Below, in pieces: positions 12,527 to 26,322 of a stretch of 64,000 nt of DNA. Location of the stretch: assembly GCA_003344405.1 (NCBI GenBank), contig NOWV01000101.1:62001-126000 (forward strand). The letters are read 5' to 3'. Numbering within the stretch: the stretch's first letter is position 1; each line of letters begins with the position of its first letter. Made by a program: the position numbers and the translations under genes. The notes beneath the pieces are model-generated. The model was not told the origin of the DNA and searched no databases. It worked only from the letters and a program-made list of their open reading frames with translations. The DNA comes from Trichoplax sp. H2. Its lineage: Eukaryota > Placozoa > Uniplacotomia > Trichoplacea.

Positions 12527-14996
12527 ATGGCTGTAACTAAATGGAAACGCCAGTTTGTAGATAGGGTACGAATATTTTGCAGAGGTGGAGGCGGTGGACA
12601 GGGTAAACCACGTTCAGGTGCAATGGGTGGAGATGGAGGCGAAGTATATGTTATAGCCAAGGACGGTGCAGCATTGTTCGATATTGCTCAGCGGAAAGAT
12701 AGGCGGTTTATTGCTGGCAATGGTGAAAATTGCAGGTATGGGATACATTGGAGTGCTTGCATAGATCGTGTTATTACAGTCACTAGCAAGTGGATGCGTA
12801 ACAATAGTTTATAGTTGAGAGAATTTTCTACTCAACGTTAGTATCCTGCCGCGGAATATTCAATTGCATTAGGTGGATTATATTCCCTTGTAGAGAAAAG
12901 CCTTACTTCCTGACATGCAAACTAAATTGAAAATAACGCCTATTATTTATTGATGATGTGCTTCAATTTTTAGTCGCCAAGCGTTCAATGGTCATAAAGG
13001 TAAAGATTGTAGGATTGCAATTCCAACAGGGACGCTTATAACTTGTTTAGACTCAAAGAAAGTCTTGGTATCGCTGGATAAAGTAGACAGTACTTTTACA
13101 GTTGCTAAAGGAGGAATGGGAGGATGCCCACAAACTGGGCCAAAATGGTGTGGTTTGAAAGGTCAAAAACGGATGATTTCTCTAGAATTGAAACTTATTG
13201 CAGATGTTGGACTGATAGGGTAGCTGGCTATAAACGCAAATAATAATTATTATATCCATTACAAATAGCATTTCAATGATGCAATCACTAGCTACTGATA
13301 GTTTATATAGTTTATGACAATATTCGAAATGATACTCTGTACAGTTTTTAGCAACGTATGTAAATGTGGATTATTGCATCATTGACGTAATATAATTTAC
13401 TATCGTTTTTAAATTGGTTAATGACTTCTGTTATTCACACTAGTTTTCCTAATGCAGGAAAATCGACTACATTACGTGCCTTAACTGGTGCTAAACCTAA
13501 AGTGGCCAACTATTCATGTATGACATCAATTGATAATCTAAAATTGATCAAATTAAACTAGTTTTTTATTATTTACATTCTAATACCTTTCCTTATTTCT
13601 CTTTAGTTACAACAATTCGGCCTCACTTAGGAACAGTTTTCTATCCAGATTATGTTAAGGTGCGTAATTACATTAATAATAATAATAATAAGTACTGTAC
13701 TTTACTGTGGTCTCATCGTATTATTTTATCGTGATATCCCAGGCAGAATCGATTTATCTTCTAATCCATTTGATTTATATTCAGTCAATCAACTATCGGT
13801 CAAAATATGATTCCATGCTTTTCAGGTGAGAATTGCTGATTTGCCGGGGTTAATTGAAGGTGCGAGTCGAAATGTTGGCATGGGCCATAAATTTTTGAAA
13901 CATGTCGAACGTACTAAGCTATTGTTGTTCATAGTAAGTCCAACAAAATCATATCTATGCATATGGTACTCGTAAGTACTAAAATAGTGATAATAAATGT
14001 GAAACCGTCAATAAAATATCCTCTAGTTCTCGTAATAATAATATTATCATTATACGAGTTTGCATGTACGCACGATAACTATACCGTTAGTTAACTGGCA
14101 ATGGTCAATCATCGCTTTGGCTTACAAAACTAACTCAGTATAATATGTCATGAATTCTTATGTATCTACTAAATTCCGCTTAAATCATGTTGCTGTTGAT
14201 GTTGATTATTATATTATCGTAACGTGATTTTTCACCTATATGACTTACTTATTCTTTTACAGATTGACATCAATGGATTTCAACTTTCAGAAAAGTTTTC
14301 GTTTAGAACACCTTTAGAAACAATCAGTCTTCTTGCTCAGGTGCGTTTATAAAACTAGCCAAGATTTTACAATTGCTAAAAGATCGACTTTGCTTGTTCA
14401 TGCTTATAGGAGCTAAAATCTTATAGTCACGAGCTGCTTAAACGTCCAAGTATTATTGCTATCAATAAAGTGGAGGGACGGCAAGGACAACGGAAATTCG
14501 ACGAATTAATATCCAAGATGGATGCAGATTTGAGTATGGACATTCAATTCCAAAATTTCACTTTAAACGTAAAATCCATGCAAAAGGAATTACTGCGTTC
14601 TTTCATGCTAACAAGTATCGGTAGAATCTACAATGTACTGCATGAAAGTTTTTTGTTACAATGGTACTCTTAACAGGAAACGTGTTTATATAGAATGTCA
14701 ATGATATAATTACAGCTGAGATCACCGCAACTGCAGTCATAGAACTGTCTTTTATTATCAATACATTATTGCAAATAGTTACTCGTAACTTACGTATATA
14801 CGCGTATTTATATATATATGCATGCTTGTAATATCAACATCTTATCTTTCACTTAGATGGTAACAACAATAGCAACGACAACTGGCCAAATTGTATGCAT
14901 CTTTGTCCGATATCAGCAAAACATTTAGAAGGAATTGAAGAATTAAAAGTGAAGATCCATCAAGTTATCACCGATATACGAGCTAATCAGTCATAA
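12527..14996 (+). CDS. GTPBP10: GTPBP10, Obg-family mitochondrial GTPase
   Basis: Obg-type GTPase; GTPBP10 acts in assembly of the mitochondrial large ribosomal subunit (family knowledge). Eight exons: 12527-12735, 12974-13219, 13444-13517, 13607-13659, 13826-13933, 14263-14340, 14410-14533, 14857-14996. They join in phase to 343 residues, somewhat shorter than the human protein (about 387), mainly at the C-terminus. The N-terminal Obg fold starts [12 protein letters not shown] and contains the Gly-rich GGDGGEVYV and GGMGGCP loops. The G domain has G1 FPNAGKST (split by the intron before 13444), the G2 threonine in [10 protein letters not shown]3 [11 protein letters not shown]4 NKVE (NKxE in place of NKxD) and G5-like [10 protein letters not shown] chose the ATG at 12527 because it sits just before conserved sequence. 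The frame is open upstream to 12359, so a longer N-terminus is possible. Confidence 0.93.
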
Positions 14997-16085
14997 TTTA
15001 TTTTATTTATATAGTGTGAACCAGAGGTTCGAATATACGCGTGTTATTCATAGTGAAATTGTCAGCAAATATTTCAAATACAATAATATTGAAATTTGGT
15101 TTTCACCGAAAAAAGAATCTAACGTTTTAATTTGTTAGTTTAGTACTAGCATAGTAGCTATAATTTTAAGCTGCGTATTAAACAGTATAACTTTTTGTAA
15201 GATTTTTTAAAAATTCGCCCACTGAAATCCGTATTTTCCTCTCATTTACGAATCGATAAAAGGCAACATCATTTGAAAATCAATGTAACGAATAGTGTTA
15301 GTAGCTATAGTATAGCCATATAGTGATAAGAATGACTAAATTAAGTATATGAAAAGTGCAAACAATAGTGCGTTATCTTACATATGATGTTTTCAAATAA
15401 TAGAACGGAGGTGCAATGGTTATAATTACTATACGTAGAAGAGAATGACTTTACTGTGTTAGTAACGACGATTTTTACAGATTTTCTATGATTTGTACTC
15501 CATAAATCAACAAAAACGGTCAGAAAAACAATTGTAAAAGGGCGAACATATCTTCTAATGACGCTTTCACAAATACTATGAGCATTGCCATTATATCTAA
15601 TGAGTCCTAACAATTCCTGTGTTGAGATTAAATTTCTTTCGGGAGATTCATAATATACGCGTACATATATATGCCATGTGTATGCCGTAAATAAATATAT
15701 ATTTACAGATAATATAGTCTAAACTGGAACAAAATATGAAAACTTAAATAGCAGTCATGAAAATTATGCATTAAAAACTGACTCAGCTTGTAGAGCTGAT
15801 AATTACACTATTGATACAGTTCATTCTTTCGTTTATCACACAAACGTTACCGATATGTGTGATTCATCAAGTAGGCTCCTAACGAGAAACAAAGACAAAA
15901 ATTTATTAATATGCGATAAAACTCTAATTTTAAAACCACATTTTTATACAACAAATCAATAAACAAACACTGAAAACACGTAGCTAACTTCAAATATCAT
16001 GCTAAATTTGTTACACACTTTAGAAGACAGCTTAAGAATCGTAAGACTACTGCTTATACTAACAGTATTACAAATAGCCATGATG
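14997..16085. other. Convergent intergenic region / 3' UTRs
   Basis: Lies between the GTPBP10 stop and the RBM33-like stop. AT-rich, no coding signal on either strand. The minus-strand open frame at 15341-15613 has no splice context or recognisable motif. Confidence 0.5.
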
Positions 16086-19000
16086 TTACCAGGACTTTTT
16101 TAATGCAGATGGAAGAACATGCAAGTTAGCTCTCAAAGAATCAATTTTATGATATTAACTGCAATTTACTACATGAAGGTTAAGTGTCTGTATTTTGATT
16201 AAATTGAGTATTTCAACGTACGTAAATCACCGTAAATGCGCGCAACTTATTAGATAGAGAATAGTATGTGATGTAATATTAACCGTACGTAGGTTGGAAA
16301 TAGCGACAAAAACTATAGCTATTACAAAGTCATCAACATATATATGCGTTAAAAATGTTGCAATACCGATGTAATCTTCTTCTACAGGCAACAGCGTAAT
16401 CGGACTTTGCAAAAACTACATAAGCTTTTTGCCTCTTAGAATCCATTTGGAGACTCTATTAAAATATACATAATATATATTTAAACAAAGCAATCACAAT
16501 AGTAAAACAGTATAACGTATGATGTCAGCACGTCTATGACATTTAAGCGAATCTGAAACTTTCAACTCCGTAACCTAACCAATAGAATATCTTCACATTT
16601 AACTTACTTCTACCGGTCCGATATCTGATAAAATCTTATAAAGTTTGCGGTAATTCGTGTTCGGCGAAAGGAAACCAATAACCAGCTCCCGTCTGTCTTC
16701 ATTGCTGACTTTGTTATTAGTTGTGAGCACAACTGATGAGCGAGGTGGTGATTTTTGTTTGCGTGATTGCTCTCTTGCAATTGTGACAATCTAATAGATA
16801 CGTCAATAAACATAGCAGTTAAATAGGAGATAATTAGATATCATTTTTAGATTACCATGATCCTTTAGGTGTGCTATACGATAATTAAAAGTACAACACA
16901 CTACAATAGATTAAATTTTCGACATTCGTGTCTCACCCTTGTTGATTTGGAAGCCTTTTGGCGGGTTCCATGATGTACTGTCTGGTGAATGTTCCGCTCC
17001 TCTCTGCGAGATACATCCTTCACACTCTTATCGTATCGATTATGACGTTCTCTTTTACTGAAGCTATGGTGACTCGGTCTCGAGCGATCTTGATTTGGGC
17101 GCGAAGGTCGCTTAGAATCATCTAATCTTTCCATTCTATAACGCTTCGCTCTCCTTGGTGGATAGCTATCTTTTATAGGTCTTTTTGGAGGAGGCGGACT
17201 TCGGCTTTTCTCACTGAAATCACTTTCTTCCTCTAAACTAATACTTTCTCCTCCAATAGAGTGACTATTCTCTCTACTTGCACTCCTTTCGTAGTTTTCT
17301 TCACTAGATTGGTCGCTTCGATCAGATATATCTGATTCATAGTTGTCGCTGCCATTAGTGGAGCTACCAGTAAAACTTCGACTCCTACTGGATGAGCTCC
17401 AATCGCGTTTAGGGCTCTTCGAAATAGAACGTGCCGATTTATACGGTCGATATCGACGTCTGCTAGAGTCTTTCCTAGAACTTCTCCGACGATCATACGA
17501 ACTACTACTACGCGATCGAGACCGCGATCGTGATAGTGATTGCGATAGTGAACGTGAACGCGATCGAGATGGACTGCGATTACCTCGAAGCACTCTCTGT
17601 TTTCGCCTTTCTTCAGATCTTTGCAACTACAACACGATATTAATCACAATAATATCTAATTAGATGATACATGGTGTAACTATAGTACTATCGTGCCTAT
17701 CAATATTTATTACCTGCTTTTGCATCGTTTCGTATAACTGATTATTTTCAGCCATTTGTTTACTAAGTATTTTAGGCTGCGTTTGAGACATATCTTGAGG
17801 CTTCGTTGGTGCCGGTGTTTGGTTCACCTGAAACTGCATTTGTGGATTATTTAGCCATGGCATATTTGTAGGAGGTACTGGTGGAGTATTTACGGTAACC
17901 GGTGGCATCTGCGGAGGAGCAATGCCAGTTTGAAATCTAGGAGGCCCAACGGGAGGCGCAATTGGCATTTGATGAGGAGGTTGAGGCACTGGTTGTGGAG
18001 GAACTGGTGTATTCATCCTCTAAAAATAGTAGTGAATATGATTTAAAAGAAGGCATAGTAAGAATTTTATGCATAACTTTAAATGTTTATAAAAGTAGCA
18101 TCAACATCCGTAAATATTTGAAATGCTACGAAGTTATCTTACCTGAGGATTTCCCAAACGATTATTGATACCTAATCTCGAATGGACAGAAGGAGGAAAG
18201 TTTGGTGCATTTGGAGGACGAGATGGTGGTTGAAAATTTTGTGGTCCATTTCCAATAGCTCCTGAATGACAACCATACATAGTATATTTTGATTCTCCTC
18301 AATACATTGATAGTTATACGAAAAAAATGCGGGACAAGTTACAATGCAAATAAATTCTAGTCCTTACCTCTATTTGCTAAGAATTGAGGGTTAACGTGGA
18401 TATTCCTTGGCTGATGTGGCGGGCCTATGGCAAGGATATTTAAATCATCTTTTTTGAAACGCTCAACAACTCTAAGTAAATAATCTGTATTTTTAATAAC
18501 GTTGTTACTGGTGATATTACCGATCTGACCTTGCTGCGGTCTCGGTTGAAATAACGGACGAGGTGCAAAAGGTCGCATATCAAAATTTCTCTGATTATTA
18601 ACCGGATTACTTCGTGGCATTTGAAATGGAGCTGGAAATCTACGTAATACAAAGTACAACTTATCGTATTGTTTTAATGTAGTATTTTTCTAGGCTTTAA
18701 TATAATTTAAAATTCATAATAAATAGAATGTTTCTACACGATCGACACGAAAATAAGCCTAACCTCTTTTGTCCTTGTTGACGATGGCCGAACTGTTTAG
18801 GGGTATTATGCCAGTTTTTGTTCAATTTCTTTTTCTTATTATCTTTTACGTTTACGTTCTGAGGCATTTTTATTGATCCAGACTTTATATGTTCATCTAA
18901 GGAAACATCCTTAATATCTAGAAGTTAAAGTTATTGTTAATGAATCACTGAAAGCTATTGTATTTCGTCGCTATAGAATATTTATTACTGTAGAACATAC

Positions 19001-20117
19001 GTACTTGCATGTCTGGATTGATCACTTCTTGGAACAACAACGGTCGTAGATGAACGCTCAGAAGCAAATTTTTCCACTCTTTCAGAGTTATCACTCTCTT
19101 CGCTGTCGAAATCAAGAAATTCTTCATCATGTTTTCGCTCTTCTATGAAGTTAATCAGACTATTGGTTATACATTTGTACCAGAGACTAGTCCCTATACG
19201 TTAATCTGTATGCGATCACCTGGGATATCGTCTAGTAGATCATCAATACTAGCTGAAGTTATATTTTGTGCGGTTTCTTCTTGGATTCTGTACACAGTAA
19301 GAAATGGCAGTTTTGAATAATTCAGCGTGATTGATACCATTCACTGACAAATGATAATATTACTTACTGTTCATTTTTCTCTTCATCACTGGAACGTAAC
19401 AGTTTATCCTAGAAATAAATTGAAGGATTGAATTACAAATAAATATGTTAACAGAAATCGACATCAGTATAATTACCTCGTCCGCATACTCAACATCACT
19501 TAGATCTTTCATAAGATCAGCCTTAAAAAGTATAGAATCATTGTTAAAATTGCCATAAAGCTCTGATCTCAATCTTACGCATAAGAAATATACTAACCTC
19601 TGTTTCTTTGATTTCAATACTGTCACTTCTATTAGAATATAATTAATTATATAACGATTAGTAGAGTAAATCTACGTCATTACTAAAATGTTAGCGGTAG
19701 TAAGTTATGAAATATACACGAATAAAATAGACAAGAATACAACTTGTGCCTAAATACCGTGTATTTCGAAAAGTACTTAATAAAAACCTATTTTAAGAAT
19801 AGATTATCCAATAGACGCATTACCTTGATAAGAGGTCGTTGGAATTAGGCAAAGCCTCAGCCAACCCTCTTTCGCTGTTGCCATTGGTACTATCTACTTG
19901 TGCAGATTCCGATGCACTTGCTTCAATCACTACGTTAACCTGTGAAGATTGCATTATCAAAAAATAAAAGTACAATAGAATGTTAAAAATTTGCAAATTA
20001 AAATTTATTACCCTTAAAGAAGTACGTAATAAACATTGGGTAAATTTATACCAATGGCCTTCGTTGACGTTTCCTATTTGCTTTTCTAGGACCCTTAGCT
20101 GCCTGCCTTGTACTCAT
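16086..20117 (-). CDS. RBM33-like: RBM33-like nuclear protein: acidic N-terminus, proline-rich middle, RS domain, C-terminal RRM
   Basis: Fifteen minus-strand exons in transcription order: 20052-20117, 19824-19939, 19598-19628, 19477-19521, 19368-19408, 19200-19287, 19005-19137, 18764-18917, 18368-18639, 18143-18261, 17714-18019, 16937-17626, 16608-16790, 16367-16455, 16086-16131. Phases agree; total 792 residues, ATG to TAA. Order of regions: basic start (MSTRQAAKG), acidic Ser/Asp/Glu stretch, a segment with IHVNPQF, a Pro/Gln/Met-rich region, an RS domain (about 17000-17626, many RS/SR dipeptides), and a C-terminal RRM. In the RRM, ELVIGFLSPNTN is the RNP2-like strand and KRQKAYVVFAKSDYA the RNP1-like strand. 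The RS exon is also open to a TAG at 16901, but the strong GGGTGAGA donor (exon ends at 16937) links it in phase to the RRM. Likely role: mRNA processing or export. The RBM33 assignment rests on domain order and the VNPQF motif; another RS/RRM family is possible. The last acceptor (before 16131) is the weakest junction. Confidence 0.7.
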
Positions 20118-23100
20118 ACTTAAAATGAAGGCTTACCAATTGACGCTATTACAAGGCGATTACAATGATCACTCAACAACTATAGTTGGCGAAGTCTCGT
20201 GCTTTAGTAAATGAATGCACGAGAAACAACTGTAGCAATAGAATAACTTCACGATTCGAACCAATTTGGCAGCTTTTTTCAAAAAGAAAATTAAACATTT
20301 AACAAAGATATCAAGTAAGTGTAAAGCAAACTAAAATATAATCGGTAACGTCTACAGTTCGCTTGGCAGTTTATGTACCGTTCAACCATTTAAATATTTA
20401 AGATGAATCATTATAGTATGTAGTGATTGGTATAATTTGATAGGAACCAATATAGATCGATATTGACATATCTTTATAAAAATTGCAAGATCATCTTGAT
20501 CACGTAATGTTATCTTAAATCTATACGTTTATCAACAATTGCAATAGTATTATTTTAGAGTTTTTGTTGAGGAAGTAGTATGGAGCAAGTAGAGTTTGCC
20601 GATATATTTATATGTATTATAGACATATATAATCCAACGTGGTATCTACAGTAATCTATGTGAACGATAGAAAAACAGGTAATATTTTATAAAGAGTACA
20701 AAATGTAGATAATACACTTGATGTTGAACTGTGTAATAATTTGCCATAATATATATATATATATCATTAAGCGACATATCTTTGCTACTAATAGGGACTA
20801 CTCTTCTTTGGAGTACTCCCTGTTATTAATTTGTATCAGTATCATTAGCGGAGCAAAGGATATCATCTTAAAACAATTCTACTAATTACTCCAGTTGCTG
20901 TTACAAATATCAATCGTACATCAAAAACATGTAAGTTCATTTACTACCAATTTAAAATGACATCATTCTCTAAATTAATCAGTTTGATAGTTGATGTTGG
21001 GACTAACTAGAGTATCATCACTTTACAAAGAGAGTAAGTCATATATTATAGTTTATGGTGCTGTTCAGACGTCAATTTTCTATAATTGGCATACAGATTG
21101 TTAATGAATTTTTACAAACGCAACATATGTATGAAGCAGATAGAAGTAATAAATCTACAGATCGTATTACTATGCTGCTTTTGAGATATAATAGGTGAGT
21201 AGGGTAATTCTTTGAAGTCTCCTTTTAAATTATAACTGTTATACGCATATCAAGATCAAGATCTTTAAATTGTAGTCATTTCCTCGGTAGGTTTAGTGTA
21301 CTATTCGACGTAAATTAATAAGTTCATAAACACTGGCTTAGCATTTTCAGCTGGAAATAGCTTATACAATTACGAACAATTTTTCTAGAGAGGTGGATAA
21401 AACTGTATGTAATACAAGGCATTGAAGCTATGCTAATATACATTTCAATTTGTAAAGCTTCATCCTTGTTTATATCATTTAGCTATCTCCATTAAAGTAT
21501 TTCCAGTTTATGGCGTAATATTAACAATTTTTGTAACAACGAGAAATGGCTGTCCCATTCAAGGTCATTTCAAATAATAGCGGGATATAACACGGTTCTC
21601 ATTGACTGAGATCTCATATGTGATCATTGTCATACGTATACACAATACTAGTGCATCTTTTTTCTATGCAGGTATTCATCAAGTAGCAAATAATGAAAAA
21701 AAATGACCTGACATCAATTAAAATATTACAGCAATTCAAGTACTACTAATACATTATAAAATCTTGAGACGACTCATAATGTCAAGATAGATCAATTTGC
21801 TAGTTCTTATCACTAGTATATAGAGCATAGCAGAATAGTTTTCATTCTGCTTTGGCATATCATACCATATAGGATTAACTATACTACAAGATTTCATCAA
21901 GTCGATAAATTATAATAAGTTAGTCGCAAACACTAACTTGGTGCCAGGCGTAGTCCATTTATGGACTATACAATAAGATATAACTAGAAAAGTCATCTTT
22001 ACGAATTACGACTATATCATATCTGCTAATCGCTATGTTAATTAATAAACTAAAAGATATAGGAAGAACTACAAATATGTCGCACTTAAATCTATAATTT
22101 AAAACAATACAAAATTTACATACGCGTAAATCATGTAATAGTAACAGTGTAATTGATTTGCTATGCTATGTATTACACGATTACAAACTGCTAAATTCGT
22201 TTACAAGACACGTCCTATGATAAAGATTAGAAAGACTATTAAATATCTACAGTAAAATCTTAATTGGATACATACATTAAATTAAAACACTTTGAGGCAG
22301 TTATTAATATTCAAGGTGTTAGAATATTTTCACAGGGTTTATCAAACCTGTTGTTTTAAGTATAGCAGATACAACCATCATTATAAAAGATAGATTATAT
22401 CTAATATTACCCAAATTACATCGGTAAAGGCAAATCAATACTAATGTCCATCCTAATTAGCAGATTACAACTTTAGTCATAATCATAGCGTCAAAACATG
22501 TCTCTACTATTATTATCATTAATCACAGATTAGAATTATCATTTAGTCGGTAGTTTGAAATTATTTTGGTCGATCTTAACAATTTGATACAGTAAACGAG
22601 TCGTACAGTATGATACTGAAAAGTGTGCACTCATGTCATCTCTGATATACTTTCACTGAATCTCTAGATATATATATTATACAGTATATATACATAGATA
22701 GACAAAGAGAACGGAATCCAAAAAATCAATATTGATGTCTTATATAGTACAGATCGGCGTATGTCTCTAATGCTGAGACATGAGCAATATGATAGATGTA
22801 GCATTATAAGTTTATGTATAATTTACGACAATTAAATACGTTATATCCTATCGCCAGTACCCGCTAAAGTTACATACAATCTTTAGCATCTGTACTGTTG
22901 GCAATATTTTAAATAATTTATAGTGCCAACCTGATAGTTGTATTTGTTGAAAGATAGCTGATTACTCACTGCGCCTCAGTATAGTATTGTTGATACTAAT
23001 CATTGCCGGCAAACGAAGCTATCAACAATTTGAAGATTGAAAACAGCTTTGCCTATGGCGTACTTCATTGCCATTGTAAAATAAGCATACGCACGTCAAT

Positions 23101-24938
23101 ATAAAATATAATATAACTATAAAAATTGGCTGTAGTTCAAGGTACAATAGATTGATTGGTTTGTTCATAAAGTTAACAGGAAATGGCAGTCAAGACGAGT
23201 ACAGCGAGAGTACAGGATACAACAATACATCCAAGGGAATTGATCACCATTTTAGGCTTGGTAGTTTTTTTTTTTAAAAGTTGGTTACTGAATATTATAC
23301 GAAAAATATCATCCATTGGATATAGATATAATACTACCACAATATACTATACACAAACGTTATAGTGTGTACTTTGAACTATTGGCCTACATAGACAGTA
23401 GAGATTTCAAAGGACTTTGTATAATAAAAAAGGATTTTTTTCTATTGGAACAACTACAAGTTGTTCTTATTTCCATGTACAGTAAATCGTTCTTGTTGAA
23501 AATATATAAAGTATGGTAATTCATTCAGCGTTATTATAGAACGCTATTTTCAAATTGAAACTATTTCAGTAAAGGAGAAATTTTTTAATGGCATCATGTC
23601 AATGGAAAGTGGTGCATAGATTTGATAATACGACATCATGATTTTGGAAATTCTATCGGTTGGTAAGAAAAGTAATTGATTTGAATACTTCGATCAACGG
23701 GGCAGCATTGTTGTTACACGTTCAATTAGAACGGCAAGGAAGGAAAATCTCCACATGCCTGTAAACTTCAAGCAGTTCTACTGACAAGACATCATTGGCT
23801 TTTCTCTACATGTAGCAAGTTAGTTGGGTGAACGATACGATGCTCTCGTATCACCACCACCAACAGTAGTTATAACAATTCAATTTATACAAACGTTACA
23901 TTTACAGTACAGTTCTTCAAAAATGATTCTACTTTCAAGTATATGGTCAATATAATGCAGTTTACAGAATATTTTATTTTATGCTTAATCAAGAATATGA
24001 GTTGAAAAACGAGGTCAAAGAAGAAATTCTTACTTTTACAAACTCTTCAACCCAGTTTTATTGAGAAAATCATTAAATTTATCCAGTGAGTCTTTCAAAG
24101 GGCGACAAGATCAATTTACCACGGTTCTTATAATAATAGCAGTGAAGAAAATTCTCTAGCAAACGATGGTCGATGTTAACAATTTATAAAAAAAGGTGTT
24201 GAAAATAACGATAACCAAGTTGTTGTCGATGAACGCTGAAGAATATCGTCGTTTAATAGTAATGTCCTTGTTTTTATCCCCCTTTCAAGTCCTTGATCAG
24301 CTTTTTAGTATGACTAGAGCCAATTCTACAGTCGAGTAGAGCGCCAATAATTTGGAAAAAATGTCTCAAAGAAAAAAAATTGCTTGGTGCCTTGGTCTGT
24401 GGTGCACCACGAAGTCAACGAGTTTTCAACAATGTCTATGCTTTTGACTACACAGGATAGCTCATGCCGCACTGCCTTGTGGGGATGAGAAACTTCCTGA
24501 ATCATCTGCTGTTTGGTTATTTGGCACAACACTGGTATGGCACCAGACTTGCCAACCACCCCTGTACAGTGTACACTCTACAGTCTCTATACAGTACTGT
24601 ACTGTAGGGTACACCAGGGAATTTTGCCCACCTTGCTAACGGTTTTAGTATGACAGCCATGGGCAAGTTTATTGTTGTGTTGTAACTAGAAGACCAACGT
24701 CTTCTTCCCCATAGTAGTCCATCATTGTACAGTACTAATAAAACAATCAATAAAATGCAAAAACATGCACTGTACTCTACGTTAGCATTGCATGACTGCG
24801 ATCCTGTTTAATGCAGCAACCTCTTATTTGAAGGAATATTGCTTGCAAATTTTATAGGATACTAGATTTACCGGTAAACAAATTGATTTACACTAGGTAG
24901 TGGCAGCAGCGACTTCCAAGAGTATTTCTGTTTATAAG
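20118..24938. other. Gene-poor interval
   Basis: About 4.8 kb with no gene I can support. Contents: a long imperfect hairpin at 20774-20862, a TA-rich run near 20750, and one open block ending at a good donor (21057-21194, described as a finding). The open frame at 23183-23365 contains a T run and no recognisable motif. TACTGTAC-type palindromes begin near 24580. Confidence 0.5.
20774..20862. repeat. Imperfect inverted repeat, MITE-like hairpin
   Basis: The central arms (AGGGACTACTC and GAGTACTCCCT) surround a 7-base spacer. Pairing continues outward, with interruptions, into ATATCTTTGCT on the left and AGCAAAGGATAT on the right. A small non-autonomous element or hairpin-forming regulatory DNA is possible; I could not define target-site duplications. 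Confidence 0.55.
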
Positions 24939-25323
24939 TCAATGCAGTATACTGGGAGCTACTCTAACGTATCACTTATACAGGTGATCCGTTTTCTTCG
25001 ATAGGCTTGAATAGTAAAAACTATAAACTAAACGCTTAAAAATGACCAATCGTCATGAACCTTCCTATACAGATAGGTCTGTTATTATAGTCAAGAGCGA
25101 TCCGTACATATTAAAACCATGCATTTGCGATCAATGCAGTACACTGGGAGCTACTCTAACTATCACACTTATACAGGTGATCCGTTTTCTTCGATAGGCT
25201 TGAATAGTAAAAACTATAAGTTAAACGCTTAAAAATGACCAATCGCCATGAACCTTCCTATACAGATAGGTCTGTTATTATAGTCAAGAGCGATCCGTAC
25301 ATGTTAAAACCATGCATTTGCGA
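24939..25323. repeat. 192-bp direct tandem duplication
   Basis: Two adjacent copies with period 192 (24939-25130 and 25131-25323), differing at only a few positions. Each starts TCAATGCAGTA(T/C)ACTGGG and ends at GCATTTGCGA. The 3' part of the unit recurs after the second gap at 26323. Confidence 0.9.
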
Positions 25324-25938
25324 TCAATTTGATACAAATTGATGTCAAAATTGGTATATCCAATGTATCCCGATCACGTCGTCAATTGAAAGCGAGTGCG
25401 ACTGGGTTTTGACCACAGGCCTGGCCTGGGGCCCAGGGGGGGTTGCTTTTTATTAGCTCTGACCGGGGACTTCTAAAATAATTTGGATACGGTACGGTAC
25501 GATACTGTTGCATATACTGTACTCTACTGCACAGTACTGTACAGTATTACATTAGTCTAGGACTGACAGTCTCCAGGACTGACAGACTGTCAGTCCTAGA
25601 CTATTACATACCGTGGTGGAGGAGTCCTGGTGATTTGGAGATTGGCAGGCAATTGGCTTTTATGGAAGCTGATTGATTTATTTACAAATTCATTTTTTCT
25701 CCAGTTTGATCATAGAAAGCTGTTTTAATCAAGATGGTAATATTCTTCACCAACTGTAATAAGACATCGTTGTAATAGTAAGTCTTGGACGATGGTTTTA
25801 CAAAAGCGTAATAAAAAATTCACGAAATGGATACAGAATTTCCGGGTTAGATGCCGGCAGCAATTAGCCAAGGATATCGCTAGGTAGGGGCTGGATGCGT
25901 TATAAATAAATATCGACATCATGAATTACTAGTCGACG
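25268..25938. repeat. Duplicated block, copy 1 (abuts 50-N gap)
   Basis: Two portions of this block recur in 26323-27608: from GGTCTGTTATTATAG through the G-rich stretch near 25440 and the palindrome run, and from TACCGTGGTGGAGG to CTAGTCGACG. The second copy is nearly identical but carries extra palindromic DNA in the middle (26660-27280). Copy 1 ends exactly at the N run. Confidence 0.9.
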
Positions 25939-25988
25939 NNNNNNNNNNNNNNNNNNNNNNNNNNNNNNNNNNNNNNNNNNNNNNNNNN
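25939..25988. other. Assembly gap, 50 N
   Basis: Run of 50 undetermined bases. The copy-1 sequence stops here while copy 2 continues past the equivalent point at 27608. Confidence 1.
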
Positions 25989-26302
25989 TCAGTATGTGTA
26001 TAAGTGTCACTGTCATAAAAAATCAGTGCTATATTAAAATACAGTATATCCAAATTAGAAGTTAACTAAATAAGGATAGTCTAACAGAATTATCCTAACA
26101 TAGTTATTTCTACTGTAATACAGTATTTAACACTGTAACAAGACGTTATATCGATCGTTATAAAGTTGTGAATTATAGTTGTGAATTATAAGTGTGATAG
26201 AGTGGAATAGGCAATCATACCTTAATGCTTGCTTCTGGATAGCTATAGATAGTATTGTAAATAGATACGTATTTAATGGCTCATGTAATAAAATAAAGAA
26301 TC

Positions 26303-26322
26303 NNNNNNNNNNNNNNNNNNNN
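26303..26322. other. Assembly gap, 20 N
   Basis: Run of 20 undetermined bases. With the previous gap it encloses a 314-bp orphan contig (25989-26302) that has no coding signal. Confidence 1.

Noticed and set aside
17343-17663. 106-residue plus-strand open frame rich in RDRDRD
   Set aside because: It is the reverse complement of the RS-repeat exon of the RBM33-like gene; the repetitive codons keep the opposite strand open.
18945-19130. 61-residue minus-strand frame overlapping an RBM33-like exon
   Set aside because: The neighbouring exons fix the phase to the other frame (RKHDEEFLDFDSEESD), which is acidic and continuous with the rest of the protein.
25725-25922. 65-residue minus-strand open frame present twice (also 27396-27593), with a basic plus-strand frame of about 45 codons in the same block
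   Set aside because: The identical copies only reflect duplication of the DNA block. No recognisable motif in either direction; duplication by itself is not evidence of coding.
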